64,000 nucleotides of DNA from Pseudophaeomoniella oleicola (GCA_003868215.1 QWDQ01000036.1:62001-126000); one strand, 5' to 3'. Counted from the first letter of the stretch, positions 34,631 through 45,407 are shown. Program-made: numbers and translations. The notes: generated by a model from the sequence alone, not told the origin.

Positions 34631-35983
34631 TTATTTGATAGCGTCGAGATCGTCTTCTTCGAGATCCGCGTGCTCAGGATCCTTGACCGGAGAGCTCGAG
34701 GGCAGAAGAGCACTTGCGTCTTCCTCGTCCGGGATTGTCTGTGTTGGTGGTGCGAGGTTCGGTAGCTCGGTCGGGGTATTACTCTGTTGGGGAAATTGTT
34801 GTTGTGGCGGCGGTGGTAGGTCTTCTTGGGTGAGGTTTGGTGATTGGTTGGTTTCAGCAAGGAGGGCGTCTAGGTCGTCTTCTTCGTCTTCTGGATCTTT
34901 GTTTGAGAATCTGATTGTAGAAAGTTGCTGTGGCTTCGGCGAGATGGGGTCGCCGGAGGCTTGGTGGCTTTGAGCGTTTTGTTCTGCCAGAAGGGCGTCT
35001 AGGTCGTCGTCTTCGTTTTCAACTGGAACCTGTGTGGTAGGCTGTTGCTGAATAGATGTATCGGTGCGCCGTGCGTCATGCTCTGCTAGAAGAGCATCAA
35101 GGTCGTCATCATCTTCATCATGTTCTGGCAAACGACGCCACGGCTTGTCTTGCTGTCCACTCCTTCGTGCGCTCTCCTCTGCCAAAAGAGCATCCAGGTC
35201 ATCTTCGCCCTCAGAGCCATCGTCCCTTGCCGGCTGCTTCGACTTAGTTGATCCAGCAGTGTTCTCTGCAAGGAGGGCGTCCAATTCGTCATCCGCAGGG
35301 CCTTCATTGTCTTTGTCAGGATGCGGGTGCGATTCTGGTATAAAAAGGCTGTCTTCTTCGGCCTCTCCGTTGCCGAACAGTAAGCGATTAAGGGCACTGT
35401 TCTCTCCAGAGTCTGCTCTTGTAGCGTCACCCCTTGTCGCTTCATTCCTTTCCTCTGATTGCTCATGGTCGACATCCTCCATGTAGTTACCCGTCCGTCT
35501 CTTGCCTTCATCAATCCAAGCCTTTCTCATCACTTGCATACGTTTAGAATGGCCAACCTTCTCAACCATTGAAAGAGCATCCGCGAACTTCGCACGCGGG
35601 TAGAGTGCATCAAGCCACAGTTGGTAGAATTGTAACAGCTTCGCTGTGTCGGAGAATTCATGGCCTTTACCTTTCAACTTCGGAGCAAGCTTCGACCTGA
35701 ATGTTGACTTCAGCGTAGGCAGACCTTGTTGAGAGAGCAGTCGTGCCTCGTCAAGCTTAGGTACTGGCTTGCGCTTCTTGATGACTTTGATCTCCTCGTC
35801 AACACCAAGGCCATCTTTCTCGTCGTCGGACCTGTTCTTTCTTTTCTTGTTATTACTAGAAGCCTTGGGCGCGGCAATTGATGTGTCGAGATCACGGAAC
35901 GGATCTTCATCACTGTCGACCATGTAGTTGTCAAATACATCGTCCAATGCTTCTGCAGTTTCCGTGCCTGGCCTTGGAGCCAT
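34631..35983 (-). CDS. csm3: Replication fork protection protein Csm3/Swi3 (TIPIN)
   Basis: A single exon of 450 residues. The conserved Swi3 domain runs about residues 70-170: LSQQGLPTLKSTFRSKLAPK, FSDTAKLLQFYQLWLDALYP, RAKFADALSMVEKVGHSKRM, QVMRKAWIDEG. Csm3 pairs with Tof1 at replication forks, keeps polymerase and helicase coupled, and helps the checkpoint. The N-terminus has acidic and basic patches (RRD-type KKRKNRSDDEKD). The C-terminal half is acidic and built from about six spaced copies of a motif near EDDLDALLAE, the last truncated at the stop (EDDLDAIK). The repeats lie outside the conserved domain. It shares a 325-nt divergent promoter region with the complex I gene. Confidence 0.92.
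   Translation of the reverse strand: MAPRPGTETAEALDDVFDNYMVDSDEDPFRDLDTSIAAPKASSNNKKRKNRSDDEKDGLGVDEEIKVIKKRKPVPKLDEARLLSQQGLPTLKSTFRSKLAPKLKGKGHEFSDTAKLLQFYQLWLDALYPRAKFADALSMVEKVGHSKRMQVMRKAWIDEGKRRTGNYMEDVDHEQSEERNEATRGDATRADSGENSALNRLLFGNGEAEEDSLFIPESHPHPDKDNEGPADDELDALLAENTAGSTKSKQPARDDGSEGEDDLDALLAEESARRSGQQDKPWRRLPEHDEDDDDLDALLAEHDARRTDTSIQQQPTTQVPVENEDDDLDALLAEQNAQSHQASGDPISPKPQQLSTIRFSNKDPEDEEDDLDALLAETNQSPNLTQEDLPPPPQQQFPQQSNTPTELPNLAPPTQTIPDEEDASALLPSSSPVKDPEHADLEEDDLDAIK
34635..35300 (-). repeat. Coding array of DDLDALLAE motifs in Csm3
   Basis: Spaced motifs DDELDALLAE, EDDLDALLAE, DDDLDALLAE, DDDLDALLAE, EDDLDALLAE and the terminal EDDLDAIK are separated by 18-40 variable residues. 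The DNA of the cores, for example gcgtctaggtcgtcttcttc on the plus strand, is similar but not identical, so the array is old and under selection at protein level. Confidence 0.8.
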
Positions 35984-36308
35984 GGCTGTGACAAAAGTGT
36001 GTATCTAAGGTTTCAAAGAGAAACTTGAGATCAAGGCTGGAGACTTCGTGCTTTTCAATGACTTCACTGTTGTGATCTCAGATAAACATAATATCTATCG
36101 CCGTCTAAGTCATCTACAAATACGAACAGGCGACGCGTCTGGAGGTCGCGTCCAGTAACCGAGGTTTAACCGCAAATTTGTCCTTAACCAATTCAGTCAT
36201 AGCCTGCCAAGCCACATAGCTTCGCCAATGAACTTCAATCCAATGTGATCAAGTCCGTTAAAGCTCGTCCTCTCCGCAGACATCGAGGCGACATCACTAC
36301 AGCCCACC
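35984..36308. promoter_or_regulatory. Divergent promoter with three CCAAT boxes, csm3 and nuo-21
   Basis: A 325-nt bidirectional region. CCAAT occurs on the plus strand at 36188-36192, 36225-36229 and 36240-36244, about 65-120 nt before the complex I start codon. CCAAT is bound by the fungal Hap2/3/5 complex, a known regulator of respiratory genes. Use here is inferred. Confidence 0.5.
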
Positions 36309-37050
36309 ATGGCCGATAGGACTGAACCCGTTGTTGTAGGGACCAAACCTGTCGTCCCCCCCAAGAGGATTGCTACAGACTATCCAGTAAGTCCTCAACT
36401 CCTTGCGATTATGACCAATTGGCTCACGAGTCCCTTCTAGGTTATTGACACAGATCCGTATGCTATACCCTTTCCTATCCCGGTTCCAGATCCTAACATT
36501 ACACAGACATGTCTTCAGGTGCTACCGCTATGCCAGGCGAGAGGACTGGTTGAGGGCAGTCGGCCTGGGAGGAATTGCGCCAGCGGGTCTGTACGCAATG
36601 GAGAAATATTCCCCATCATACGCCGGAAAAGGCGGCTTTCCACCAATTTTCAGACTCAGCTGCGCCGTCGGAATCAGTTTCGCTCTCGTCTATGTCTGGC
36701 AGAAATCGAGTATGAGATTTTACGGGTGGGAGGAGAACACGAGAGAAGTCGAATTGGATATGAAGGAGATGGTTGATAAGGTCAAGAAGGGCGAACCTTT
36801 ATACGGACATAGTCGACTATCGCCGTACATGCAAGGAATCGCCGCGAGGAATTCCAGATACAGCGCAACTTTCGGGCACATCATCCCATGGATGAACTTC
36901 GTCAACCACAACCAGGTAAGTTGGGTAGTTCTGATTCGAGGCATCCAGTCATTGACAGGGGTTCTACAGCACGGCGTCGACACCGCGAAGTACTATCAAC
37001 AAGCCGAGAGAGAGCTCGAGATCGAGAAGTCAGGTAATGCCCTTGCATAA
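36309..37050 (+). CDS. nuo-21: Complex I 21 kDa accessory subunit
   Basis: Four exons (36309-36386, 36441-36457, 36507-36915, 36970-37050) give 194 residues. Exon 2 is only 17 nt. The joined protein reads MADRTEPVVVGTKPVVPPKR, TDYPVIDTDPHVFRCYRYAR, then a hydrophobic pair of segments around GLGGIAPAGLYAMEKYSPSY and LSCAVGISFALVYVWQKSSM, RFYGWEENTREVELD, and the conserved C-terminus GEPLYGHSRLSPYMQGIAAR, IPWMNFVNHNQHGVDTAKYY. This is the fungal NADH:ubiquinone oxidoreductase 21 kDa subunit, in the mitochondrial inner membrane. Near the stop a GTAATG donor at 37035 and a TATAG acceptor at 37102-37106 could give an alternative C-terminus. Confidence 0.82.
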
Positions 37051-38152
37051 ATCAAAACATTTAGGCGACGGTAAAGAAGGCAAGGCTCTCTCTCATTCCT
37101 ATAGGTCGATCCGGAAGCGAGGGTGTCATCAAAATCTTCTCCGAGTCATCCATTCTCCACGAATGAGCATGGAACGTACCTAGGCAGTTCAAAGACACAT
37201 GAGAATGCTCCTGAATCAAAATTTGTACATATAGCCTCCTACCTACCTAGATAGGTAATCAAGCGGCATGCATGCATACCTGGTATTCCAAACTCAAGAC
37301 ATCCTTTCGAAATATCTACACCTCTCTGCCTACCTAGCTACATTTCAATCTCAATTCACATACAAGTCCCCATCTCAAACAAGCGCTCCCCCCAACATAT
37401 TCATCCGGACGACATACACCTCCCCCTTTTTTCCCAAAATCTCGCTTCCCTTCCTTCGCTTCCTTCTCTTCTTCGCATCTACATCTCGATCGCGTAGTCA
37501 AATATACAAATTCTACCATATACAGACGTAAGTATAGCGAAATATACTGAAGATCTAGACCGTTGATCGAAGTTTTATCTGTACATCTAGACAGACAGAC
37601 ATAAAGAATAGAAGAGGCATGACTTTTTCAGACGTCAACATACAATTCATTCAACCCAAACATTGTCCTCAACCCATTATCTATCTATCTAATCTTACAC
37701 ATACACAAATATGGTGTCTATCAGCGCTGTTCATCCGTCCCGTTGTGTATCGCGATGTCCGCGGAGTTTCTCAGGTCTACGTGCGTGCTAAAACTAAATC
37801 TCTGGGTAGGTAAGAGGGAATCGACGGTTTGTAAAGACAAGGCGAAGGGAAAGGAGTGAATGAGCGAAGATGTTCCGACGGTAAAAGAGTAGATGGGATA
37901 GACATATGGTGGGAGTAGAGAGAGCAAGAGGCCTCACTATCTAGGTAGCATCCATGGTAATACCACAATGCCAAGTCCAACCCCGGCAAAACTCCCTTAA
38001 CAAAATTGATCTACTTTCTCAAAAACAAAGAAAAATAATCCCCATCGACCCAGAAGAAACCGACACACCTAATTAATTAATTCATTCAGAGGTGACCCTA
38101 AAAAGAAAAAGGGCAAAAAAAGGAATTCCAACACATTGTGTTGACACACTAA
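37051..38152. other. Intergenic, nuo-21 to tRNA-Thr
   Basis: About 1.1 kb, CT-rich between 37290 and 37700, with no supported gene. The right end carries the tRNA terminator. Confidence 0.5.
38115..38121 (-). terminator. RNA polymerase III terminator of tRNA-Thr
   Basis: A run of seven A on the plus strand is seven T on the tRNA strand, about 30 nt beyond the tRNA 3' end and the first T run of four or more. Confidence 0.7.
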
Positions 38153-38224
38153 TGCCCTCACTCAGAATCGAACTGAGAATCTCCTCATTACTAGTGAGGC
38201 GCTAGACCATTAAGCCATAAGGGC
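38153..38224 (-). tRNA. tRNA-Thr (anticodon AGT)
   Basis: The minus strand folds into a full cloverleaf of 72 nt without an intron. The acceptor stem pairs GCCCTTA with TGAGGGC (one G-U), the anticodon stem pairs CCTCA with TGAGG around the loop CTAGTAA, giving AGT, and the T arm CTCAG-TTCGATT-CTGAG carries the B box. The A box is TGGCTTAATGG. The A34 is expected to be edited to inosine by the Tad2/Tad3 deaminase, whose catalytic subunit gene also lies in this window. Confidence 0.95.
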
Positions 38225-38731
38225 GTTGTTATTGTTGGTTGATTGATACATGGGTTTCGTGGAATGTAAAATATATAGTGCAAAAGTTTTCTGACAATTT
38301 TTTGGTGAGAGCGGAGCATTTGTGTGTTTCGAAGCAAGGGGGGAAAGGGAAGAGAAGAAGAGCGTGCTTTTGTGGTAGACCCACTGAAGAGGATGGTAGG
38401 TTAGTGTGTAATCCTCTTTGCTTTATACGATACTAAAGGCTAGTTATTGGAGGATGGAATGGTTGGTGAAAGCCTCTACTTAGGACAGTTCGGAGCGCTT
38501 GAACAAGCTCTGCAAGTCATGCAGCCGTGCAGGATTGACGAAAATGATTCTATGCTCTATATATGGAGTCTGATAAGATACAGAGAGTGATTAGTCTCCA
38601 AAAGTCTCATTGATCATTTCAACATCGCAAATCCCGAAATTCTGGGTAAGACACAGCTTTTTGAGCATCCTTCCTCACCATCCATGTTACTTTGGACAAG
38701 AAATGGTGGACGTCGCTTTTCATGCTTCAAC
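38225..38731. other. Intergenic, tRNA-Thr to FGGY kinase gene
   Basis: About 500 nt with the tRNA 5' flank and the 3' untranslated region of the kinase gene. No ORF supported. Confidence 0.5.
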
Positions 38732-40645
38732 TTAATAGCGGTCGTAATCAGCTTTCGGCTTCCAATCTCCGATGACAGCGTCAACATCAGAACGGTATTC
38801 CCTCTGCTTGAAGCATTGTTCGAGGAAGACCTTGTACTTGACATCCAATAGTTTCTTTTCGTGGGGATCTTTGGAAGGATAAACAGCTTTGCCAGGTTTG
38901 CTCATCCGATCCATGATCGACCACAAGTCTTCTGTTCTGCCACTCTTATCGGCGCTAGCAGCTTTAGCTCCAAGCATGGCAGCTCCATGGACGACGGCAG
39001 CATGGACATAGCGAGGGATGAGGACAGGCATGTCACAAGCGGTGGCGATCAAGTTCATAAGAACAGCATTCTGACATTGGGATCCCGACATGAAAATGCT
39101 GGTAATCTTGTGGCCAGCCTCGTTCATAGAGGCGACAATTTGACGAGTCTGGAGAGCGATGAATTCCATAGTCGCGTAGTAGGAGATGGCGAGACCATCG
39201 ACAGTCTTGTCGCTTGTCAGTCCAATGACCGAGCCTGACATATTGGGGTCTGCAACAGGCGACCGATTACCCCAAAGATCTCCGTAGAAGAAAAAGTGCC
39301 GTCCCAGGTAACTGACGCTAGGGGCCTTTGTGCGGTAAACCATGTCCCGGAGATGTTCATTTAGGTAATCGTAGATGTTTGTGTTGTATGATTCAGCGAT
39401 GGATGCTGCGGAATTGTAGGCTGGGTGGGTTTCGAGGGTATACTTCAACAGTTCTCCAGTAGCGGACTGACCACCTTCGGCCATCCAGAATCCCGGGATG
39501 ATACTGTCCCGGTATGGACCCCAGACACCGTTGACAAATACCGGATCTGGAGACATGACCAGATGGCAAGTGGATGTGCCTGCCACAGCAGCCAAACGAG
39601 AGAAGGCTTGTGATTGATCGTTCGCGGGAGCCTCGTCGGACAGTTCGTGAGAGCCAAGTCTGACTTTGGCACCAACTGTACCGATCCAGCCGGCATAAGC
39701 ATCGATCACGCCAGAGCCAACCGCAATGCCGGCGGGTAAGCCGAGTTCCCCGGCAGCTTTCTCGGAGAGGGTACCAACCAACTCTCCCGCAGAGAGATAG
39801 TCTCCATTCTAAGACGTATGTTAGCACTCGTGAATGTTCCGTTCCACTCTAGGCAATGGGCTCACCACCCCGTCAACTCCTCCCATACGAGCAAAATTGT
39901 CCTTGACCAGGTCTCCCAGTCCGATTTCTTCGAGGAAATCCTCTTGCCACCCCTTGACGCTCCCGTCAACGCCAACCGGCACGTAACCTTGCTTACACAC
40001 AACACTGCAGTAGCTACGTTTTTCGTTTCCGGTAGCGAGATGGGTGAGTGCGTCTGCCAAGTCGTAGAATTTGCACCGGTCAAACAGCTCTTTAGGCATG
40101 TGATTCTTCAGCCACAGAACCTTGGGAATTTCCATTTCGATGGACATGGTACCACCGACATATCTCAGCAGGTTATGCTTGGTATCATTGATCTTCTGGG
40201 TTTCCTCCACAGGTCGATGGTCGAGCCAGAGGACGACATTGTGGTCATTGGCATCTCCAAAATTGGGACCGGTGACGGAAACCGGATCATCCGTGTCATG
40301 GGTAAACACGGCCAATGAGCAAGTGGCATCGAACCCAATTCCACGTATTGTGGAAGGATCAATCGAGTGTTGACTAATGGCTCGCTGCACTGAAATACAG
40401 ATACATCGCCAGATATCGGTGGTAGATTGCTCGTAGAAGCCTTGTTCGGGTTGCCAGAGGCCAATGTTCTCCGAGGCCAAGCCCACTATATCACCTTTAT
40501 CATTGATGATACAGGCTCTGGCACTGCCAGTGCCGACATCGATCCCAATGTAATGATCCATGTGGACGTTCAAGTCATTATGGGGATCAATGGAGCCTTG
40601 CCTCGAGGGCTGGCGGGAGTTTTGTCTGAAGGGGAGATGAGCCAT
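38732..40645 (-). CDS. FGGY-family carbohydrate (pentulose) kinase
   Basis: Two exons on the minus strand (40645-39866, 39808-38732), with a 57-nt intron, give 618 residues. The FGGY N-domain opens MDHYIGIDVGTGSARACIIN after a 28-residue leader; LWQPEQGFYEQSTTDIWRC, IRGIGFDATCSLAVF, VVLWLDHRPVEE and SSVTxxG-type segments follow. The C-domain has GVIDAYAGWIGTVGA, GTSTCHLVMS, WGPYRDSIIPGFWMAEGGQS, GSQCQNAVLMNLIATACDMP and VPRYVHAAVVHGAAMLGA. It matches the eukaryotic FGGY/YDR109C branch, which phosphorylates D-ribulose or a related pentulose; substrate cannot be fixed by eye. The second methionine (MDHYIG) is an alternative start. Cytosolic location is expected. Confidence 0.9.
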
Positions 40646-41620
40646 ATTTTCACAGAGTTTCCAGTTTGCAGGTCAAATGGCCAATGCTGAGGAGAGAAAC
40701 GTCGTTCTCGTGTGGAGGGGGGATTGTTTCCGTCAGCGAGTGGTGCCAACCACAGGTGGCAAGGCCAATCAATGGGCAATTGTATCGGCGTGAGGGGGTG
40801 TATAACCTCACGAAGCAATGCAGGCTGCAACGGAATGAAGGAGGAGAGAAAACCGTCAGCGATCTCAGGTTGAAGCTTTCCGTGTCAAGGTGGCTGATAT
40901 CAAGTTTGCGGGATTGGTTTTATCCTTTGGGTTGGACGGGATGGAATTGGATAGGATTGAGGAAAGGGAAGATGAGGGAAGGCTTTCGAAAAGGTAGAAA
41001 GTGGATGGATGGATTGTGAGGAAACTGCGCGAAGGGAAGCTTGAGGACCCCGAAAAGGCATTGAAATCTCACGATGGAAAATTGGGTGACCCGACTCCAT
41101 CTTTCCTTTAGGCATTCATCACTTCGCTTTCAATTAAGTACCTAGGGAATGGAGGGGTCTCCAGTTCAACAATTATCGTGAACAAAAGGGATCGTCACGC
41201 CTCTTCGGGCCCCCATATTAATGGAAGACAGAGTCAATACTAAGAAGATCCATCGACGTCATTCGCCCAACAGCTCACGTCTCGCCTCACTCCACCGTTT
41301 GAATGCAGGCACATGTCAAGTATGGAGTAACCATACCGTATTGTAAGAATGTCTGCCTCTCTGCTTGGGGATCAGGGCTTTTAATTTGGGTCTCAGTGGT
41401 ACACTCTTTCCATATAAAATTGAAGCGAAGTGAGAGTGCAATAATTGAGGGCGTGAGGAAACAATTGGAGCAGCAGCTGGCCGTGATATACAATCCGACT
41501 TTCTGGTCAGATATATGTGCCATGGCATTCAAGATACATGCATGGCCTTCGACACCACCTATTAATACCTTAGGTTGGTATGTAAGGTACTCAGGTGCTT
41601 TGGAGAGCCCTACCTTTGTG

Positions 41621-41642
41621 GTGTGTGTGTGTGTGTGTGTGT
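41621..41642. repeat. GT dinucleotide microsatellite
   Basis: Eleven GT units without interruption. Confidence 0.9.
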
Positions 41643-41970
41643 ACTACGTAGTAGTAGTAGATAAGGCCAGACCTTACTATATCGCAAATTGTGGGAGGAA
41701 AGCCGGGGTCAAGGAAGTATGCGGATACGGAGGGATTGGGGGTGATTGATGTGTTCATTTCCTCTCACCCTTAACTAGGTACCTATGTTACCTAGTAATT
41801 ATCTGAAGTGATATTCTGTACTAAGCAGATCGGTACTCGATTACTGTACACTGTCGACTTGGCTATTGATACCATTGCTGTACCTGACCTTATGAACCCT
41901 GTAATAGTCAGTCCATGCCTAAGGTTCCGGACTCCGTCGATGAACCAGGTATCGCATCTTTGCCAGAAGT

Positions 41971-42001
41971 GATCCAGTGATCCAGTGATCCAGTGATCCA
42001 G
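41971..42001. repeat. GATCCAGT 8-bp tandem repeat
   Basis: Three perfect GATCCAGT units and a fourth of seven matching bases. No function seen. Confidence 0.9.
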
Positions 42002-42851
42002 ACACTGTGCTGCATTTTAGCGTTGCCGCGACACCGCCTAAATTACAATATTGCATGTGGCTTCAGGTGCCTGCCAACTGAGTATATTTGGGAAGCATGT
42101 TGACGGCCATAAGCATTGGATTGAATTTCACTCTCGGCTCATCCAATGCGAGGAAACGCAGATGAGTGGCAAGGCAGATTGTCTTGACTGTATGGAATGG
42201 CATTGGCTTCCTATGTTTCTTTCTAATATCGGAAGGGGTATGATATTTAATCCGTCTCGACATGACCGAGGCTGGAAGCACTACGTAGAACACCAGAGAC
42301 ACCGCCTATCTGTCCAAGCCACCAGCAGCGATCCCATACAGCAACGATGATCCACCTAGGCCAATAGATCGAACAATAAAGACATGATCTAGGAAGGCAT
42401 AGAGATTTTGTCAGTTCACCGCCTCCCATGATCAGAGATTGGTAGCACCCAGCACGGAGCCGCGGCCGCCGTTTACATGGCACATCAGCCTCCAACATCT
42501 ACATTGCCTAGCGGTCTTACGGTAAGCATCAAGAAAGTCTTCGTGGTGCGTCATTGGCCTTGAGAATGACAAAGTAGGGAGTATTTTCACGATCGAAGAA
42601 TATTGGTCGCATAAGATCAATTATTGTCCACACCTCATCTCCAATCCCACCCCGACCCTATTCGTCAACTGCTCTTACGCCTGAAAGCACAAGAAGCCAA
42701 ACAGTCATATAGGGAAGACGTCATCCACCTGGCGAGATCTCGGTTGCTAGGCTAGAGAGCAGTGGACATGCAATGTGGTCCATAAGGCATTTCCATGATT
42801 TTTTATCTAGATCTCAAAAAGCGAGATGAGCCCAAGTTTGATACGAATTTC

Positions 42852-43907
42852 TTAGACATCGTCGGTCTTGTTAATGCTGATAACAATCTTTCCCCTGGCT
42901 CTCTTTGTCTTCAGCCTCTCGAATGCTTTGTTCGCATCCTCAAACGAGAACCGAGAATCGATAATGCTCCGCAACTTGCCCTCTGACATCCACTGCGCGA
43001 GGTGATGTAGTTGGTCTCCGTTGGCAACCACGCTGATGAACTGAAACTTCCTCTTCCCGCCCCCGAGGAAGCCTGGCCAAAGGCTCCGAGAGACTACACT
43101 AATCAGTCCGGACCCAGAGATGGATACGCCTACTTGATTGTAGCGGCCCTTTTCATTCAGAAAGGAGTTCGCTGCCCAATATAGATTGTATGGAACTCCG
43201 ATATTATCGACAGCCAGGTCGAATATCGGACCTTTTGCCTTGAGAGCTTCCGCAACGTCCGTCTTCTTGTAATCAATGACCTCGTCAGCCCCTAACTCCT
43301 TACAGAAATCTACGTTTGCCGTCGAGCACGACGTCGTGACATGACACCCTAGCAGCTTGGCTATCTGAATGCCGAAGGTGCCTGTGCCGCCACTGCCCCC
43401 GTTGATGAAAACTTTGTTCCCTGCGGTCACATGGGGGACTATGCTTTGGTAGGCTGTCAAGCCAACAGTCGGGACTGCAGCAGCTTCATCGACTGCAACA
43501 CCCGGGGGCAGCCGACTGAGACTGTCCAGTGGTGAGACAGTGTAGTCGACAAGCGTTCCGTACTGTGGCAGTGGAGAGAGAGTCCCGTAAACAAGATTGC
43601 CTGTTTCAATACCACGGTCATTGTTGCCTACAGCGACAACCTGACCACAGAAATCTTTGCAAGGCGTCGTCGGGTTCTTTGTGATCAACTTCCCGAGCAG
43701 AGGAAGCTCAGGTCCAGAATAGTCGACGGGGTTGACAGAGATACTGAGGACACGAATCACTGCTTGGCCTTCCTTGGGAACCCACGACGGCGGCTTAGCG
43801 CTTTTGTTGAGCTGCATACCCTTCTGTATGCCTTCTGGTGCGGCGCCATGTAACTGCCAGGCCCGCATCTCCGGCGGAGCTGTGCTCGTGGATGATAGCG
43901 ACGCCAT
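42852..43907 (-). CDS. MDR-family NAD(P)-dependent oxidoreductase (quinone oxidoreductase-like)
   Basis: One exon of 351 residues. The N-terminal GroES-like part has MRAWQLHGAAPEG, AVIRVLSISVNPVDYSG and KDFCGQVVAVG; the Rossmann part has VGLTAYQSIV and the dinucleotide-binding FINGGSGGTGTFGIQIAKLL, then LGADEVIDYKKTDV and the C-terminal FSFEDANKAFERLKTKRARG. No catalytic-zinc pattern like that of classic alcohol dehydrogenases is visible, so a zinc-free quinone or enone reductase is more likely. Many fungal paralogues of this type are of unknown substrate. No biosynthetic neighbours suggest a pathway. It lies divergent from EMC10. Confidence 0.88.
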   Translation of the reverse strand: MASLSSTSTAPPEMRAWQLHGAAPEGIQKGMQLNKSAKPPSWVPKEGQAVIRVLSISVNPVDYSGPELPLLGKLITKNPTTPCKDFCGQVVAVGNNDRGIETGNLVYGTLSPLPQYGTLVDYTVSPLDSLSRLPPGVAVDEAAAVPTVGLTAYQSIVPHVTAGNKVFINGGSGGTGTFGIQIAKLLGCHVTTSCSTANVDFCKELGADEVIDYKKTDVAEALKAKGPIFDLAVDNIGVPYNLYWAANSFLNEKGRYNQVGVSISGSGLISVVSRSLWPGFLGGGKRKFQFISVVANGDQLHHLAQWMSEGKLRSIIDSRFSFEDANKAFERLKTKRARGKIVISINKTDDV

Positions 43908-44585
43908 TTCGAGTATGATAGGATGGTTTCAGTCGTGTTGGATGTTCGCTTCAGTGGGCACTTCGGGGAGGTAACGTGTAGATGCACTGTGTTAGAATCA
44001 AAGAGGAATCTTCCCAAGAGGATAATGAGTTATAATATAGGGTGGTGCTTGTAGGAAATCCTGTTATCTATGCTGCTGATGGTTGCTGACAGGTTATACC
44101 TAAGGTTTGTCTAGTTGCCATCACAGCCATAAGGATCAAACTCTCACGGAATGGCCATATCGTCGAAATCAGGAAGCTCAATGAAATTCAAGCAGGTGAA
44201 CCAAAGAGTTGGCTAAAGTCTTACCAGCTACCAATGCCAACACCTTGGAACGTGACACTGAGAAATTGACATATATACAATATACAAATTGATGAATTGG
44301 TAGATGTTTTTCAGCGAATGTCAACTGTGATAATACTAATTATACCCTACGTCTATCCTAGCCTTAAGTTGGGGCTAAGTAACACATAGTACATACTACG
44401 TAGTACAAGCTGCTGACAGCGGGTGGAGTTCTGACTGACAACCTCACCTCAAAAGTTGCTTCATCTCGATTCGACTTCGTTCAATCATCCTGACAAAGCT
44501 CTCTCAACCGTCATTCAACGACCGGTCGCACCTTGTTACTGCACCTCTCTATACTCTAGAAAAGGTATTTATTTACGCACGCACA
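43908..44585. other. Divergent intergenic region, oxidoreductase and emc10
   Basis: About 680 nt with both promoters, AT-rich at 44270-44350, and a TACTACGTAGTAC palindrome near 44395-44406, about 180 nt before the emc10 start. Confidence 0.5.
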
Positions 44586-45407
44586 ATGTTCTCACACGCC
44601 ACTCTCTCTCTCGTCCCTTCTCTGTTCGCTCTTTCCGTTTCTGCTGCGACATCTCTGCCTTTCGTCACCCACCTCAGCTATTCCTCGATCTCTCCATCCT
44701 CCTCTTCACATCACCTAGCGACAATCGCCTATGATCCTTCAAAATACGCATCAGATATACAATCATGGACTCCCCCTGACGCACCCCTCGCTGCTTCAGG
44801 CGACGAAACCAATCTTCCACTGATCAAGGTTCTCACCGAGACTGGAGGCTCTACGTTGACTAGTATCGGCGTCTTCAACGAAACAGTGTTAGCGGAGGAT
44901 GGCCCAGGTGTCATAATCAAGCTTGCACTTGATCCAGAGGGACACGTCTTCAACGCATTTGTAACTGCAGGTGCCGTTGCCGTTCCAAGTACCAAGAAGA
45001 TCTCCAAGTCCACGAAGAGTGATAAACCCAAGTCGAAAGCACGACTGGAAAGAGAGGCCAGAGAGGCAGCCCGTGAAGCGAAATTGGCCGAGAAGTCTCG
45101 GCTGAGATCGGCGAAAAAGGCTGTATCAACTGCTGCTGCACTGCCGTCAACTTCAGCAAGCGCCGCAACATCGTCCTCATCTGTATATCCCAAAGTACAA
45201 GTCCAACTGATCCCTTCGATCCCTGGGCCCGCACCGAAGCTCTCACCCGCAAGGGCTCCGCGAGTGACCGCGGATGGTTCTCAACTCCCAACTGGCGCAC
45301 AGGTGGATGATGACGAGCAGGCACCAGAGAAATCATTCCTGCAGAAATACTGGTGGATTCTTCTGATCTTGGCTGTACTAGCTATGACAGGTGGTGGCGA
45401 GAAATAA
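44586..45407 (+). CDS. emc10: ER membrane protein complex subunit 10
   Basis: A single exon of 273 residues. It begins with a signal peptide (MFSHATLSLVPSLFALSVSA), has a lumenal beta-rich domain with VTHLSYSSISPSSSS, LIKVLTETGGSTLTSIGVF and GVIIKLALDPEGHVFNAFVT, then a Lys/Arg/Ala-rich linker (ARLEREAREAAREAKLAEKS), and ends in one membrane helix KSFLQKYWWILLILAVLAMT before GGGEK. That is the layout of EMC10, a lumenal/transmembrane subunit of the EMC insertase that helps insert tail-anchored and multi-pass membrane proteins. The long charged linker between the lumenal domain and the membrane helix is a feature of filamentous fungi. An unrelated ORF begins 47 nt after its stop. Confidence 0.85.
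   Translation: MFSHATLSLVPSLFALSVSAATSLPFVTHLSYSSISPSSSSHHLATIAYDPSKYASDIQSWTPPDAPLAASGDETNLPLIKVLTETGGSTLTSIGVFNETVLAEDGPGVIIKLALDPEGHVFNAFVTAGAVAVPSTKKISKSTKSDKPKSKARLEREAREAAREAKLAEKSRLRSAKKAVSTAAALPSTSASAATSSSSVYPKVQVQLIPSIPGPAPKLSPARAPRVTADGSQLPTGAQVDDDEQAPEKSFLQKYWWILLILAVLAMTGGGEK

Larger units (their letters stand above)
40646..42851. other. Gene-free stretch, 2.2 kb
   Basis: This lies upstream of the FGGY kinase gene and downstream of the oxidoreductase gene. It holds a GT microsatellite (41621-41642), an 8-bp tandem repeat (41971-42001), and TACGTA and CCTAGG palindromes at about 41645 and 41778. A 148-residue plus-strand frame crosses the GT repeat and is not credible as a gene. 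Confidence 0.5.

Noticed and set aside
41303-41749. 148-codon plus-strand open frame
   Set aside because: It reads through the GT microsatellite as VCVCV repeats and has no other support.
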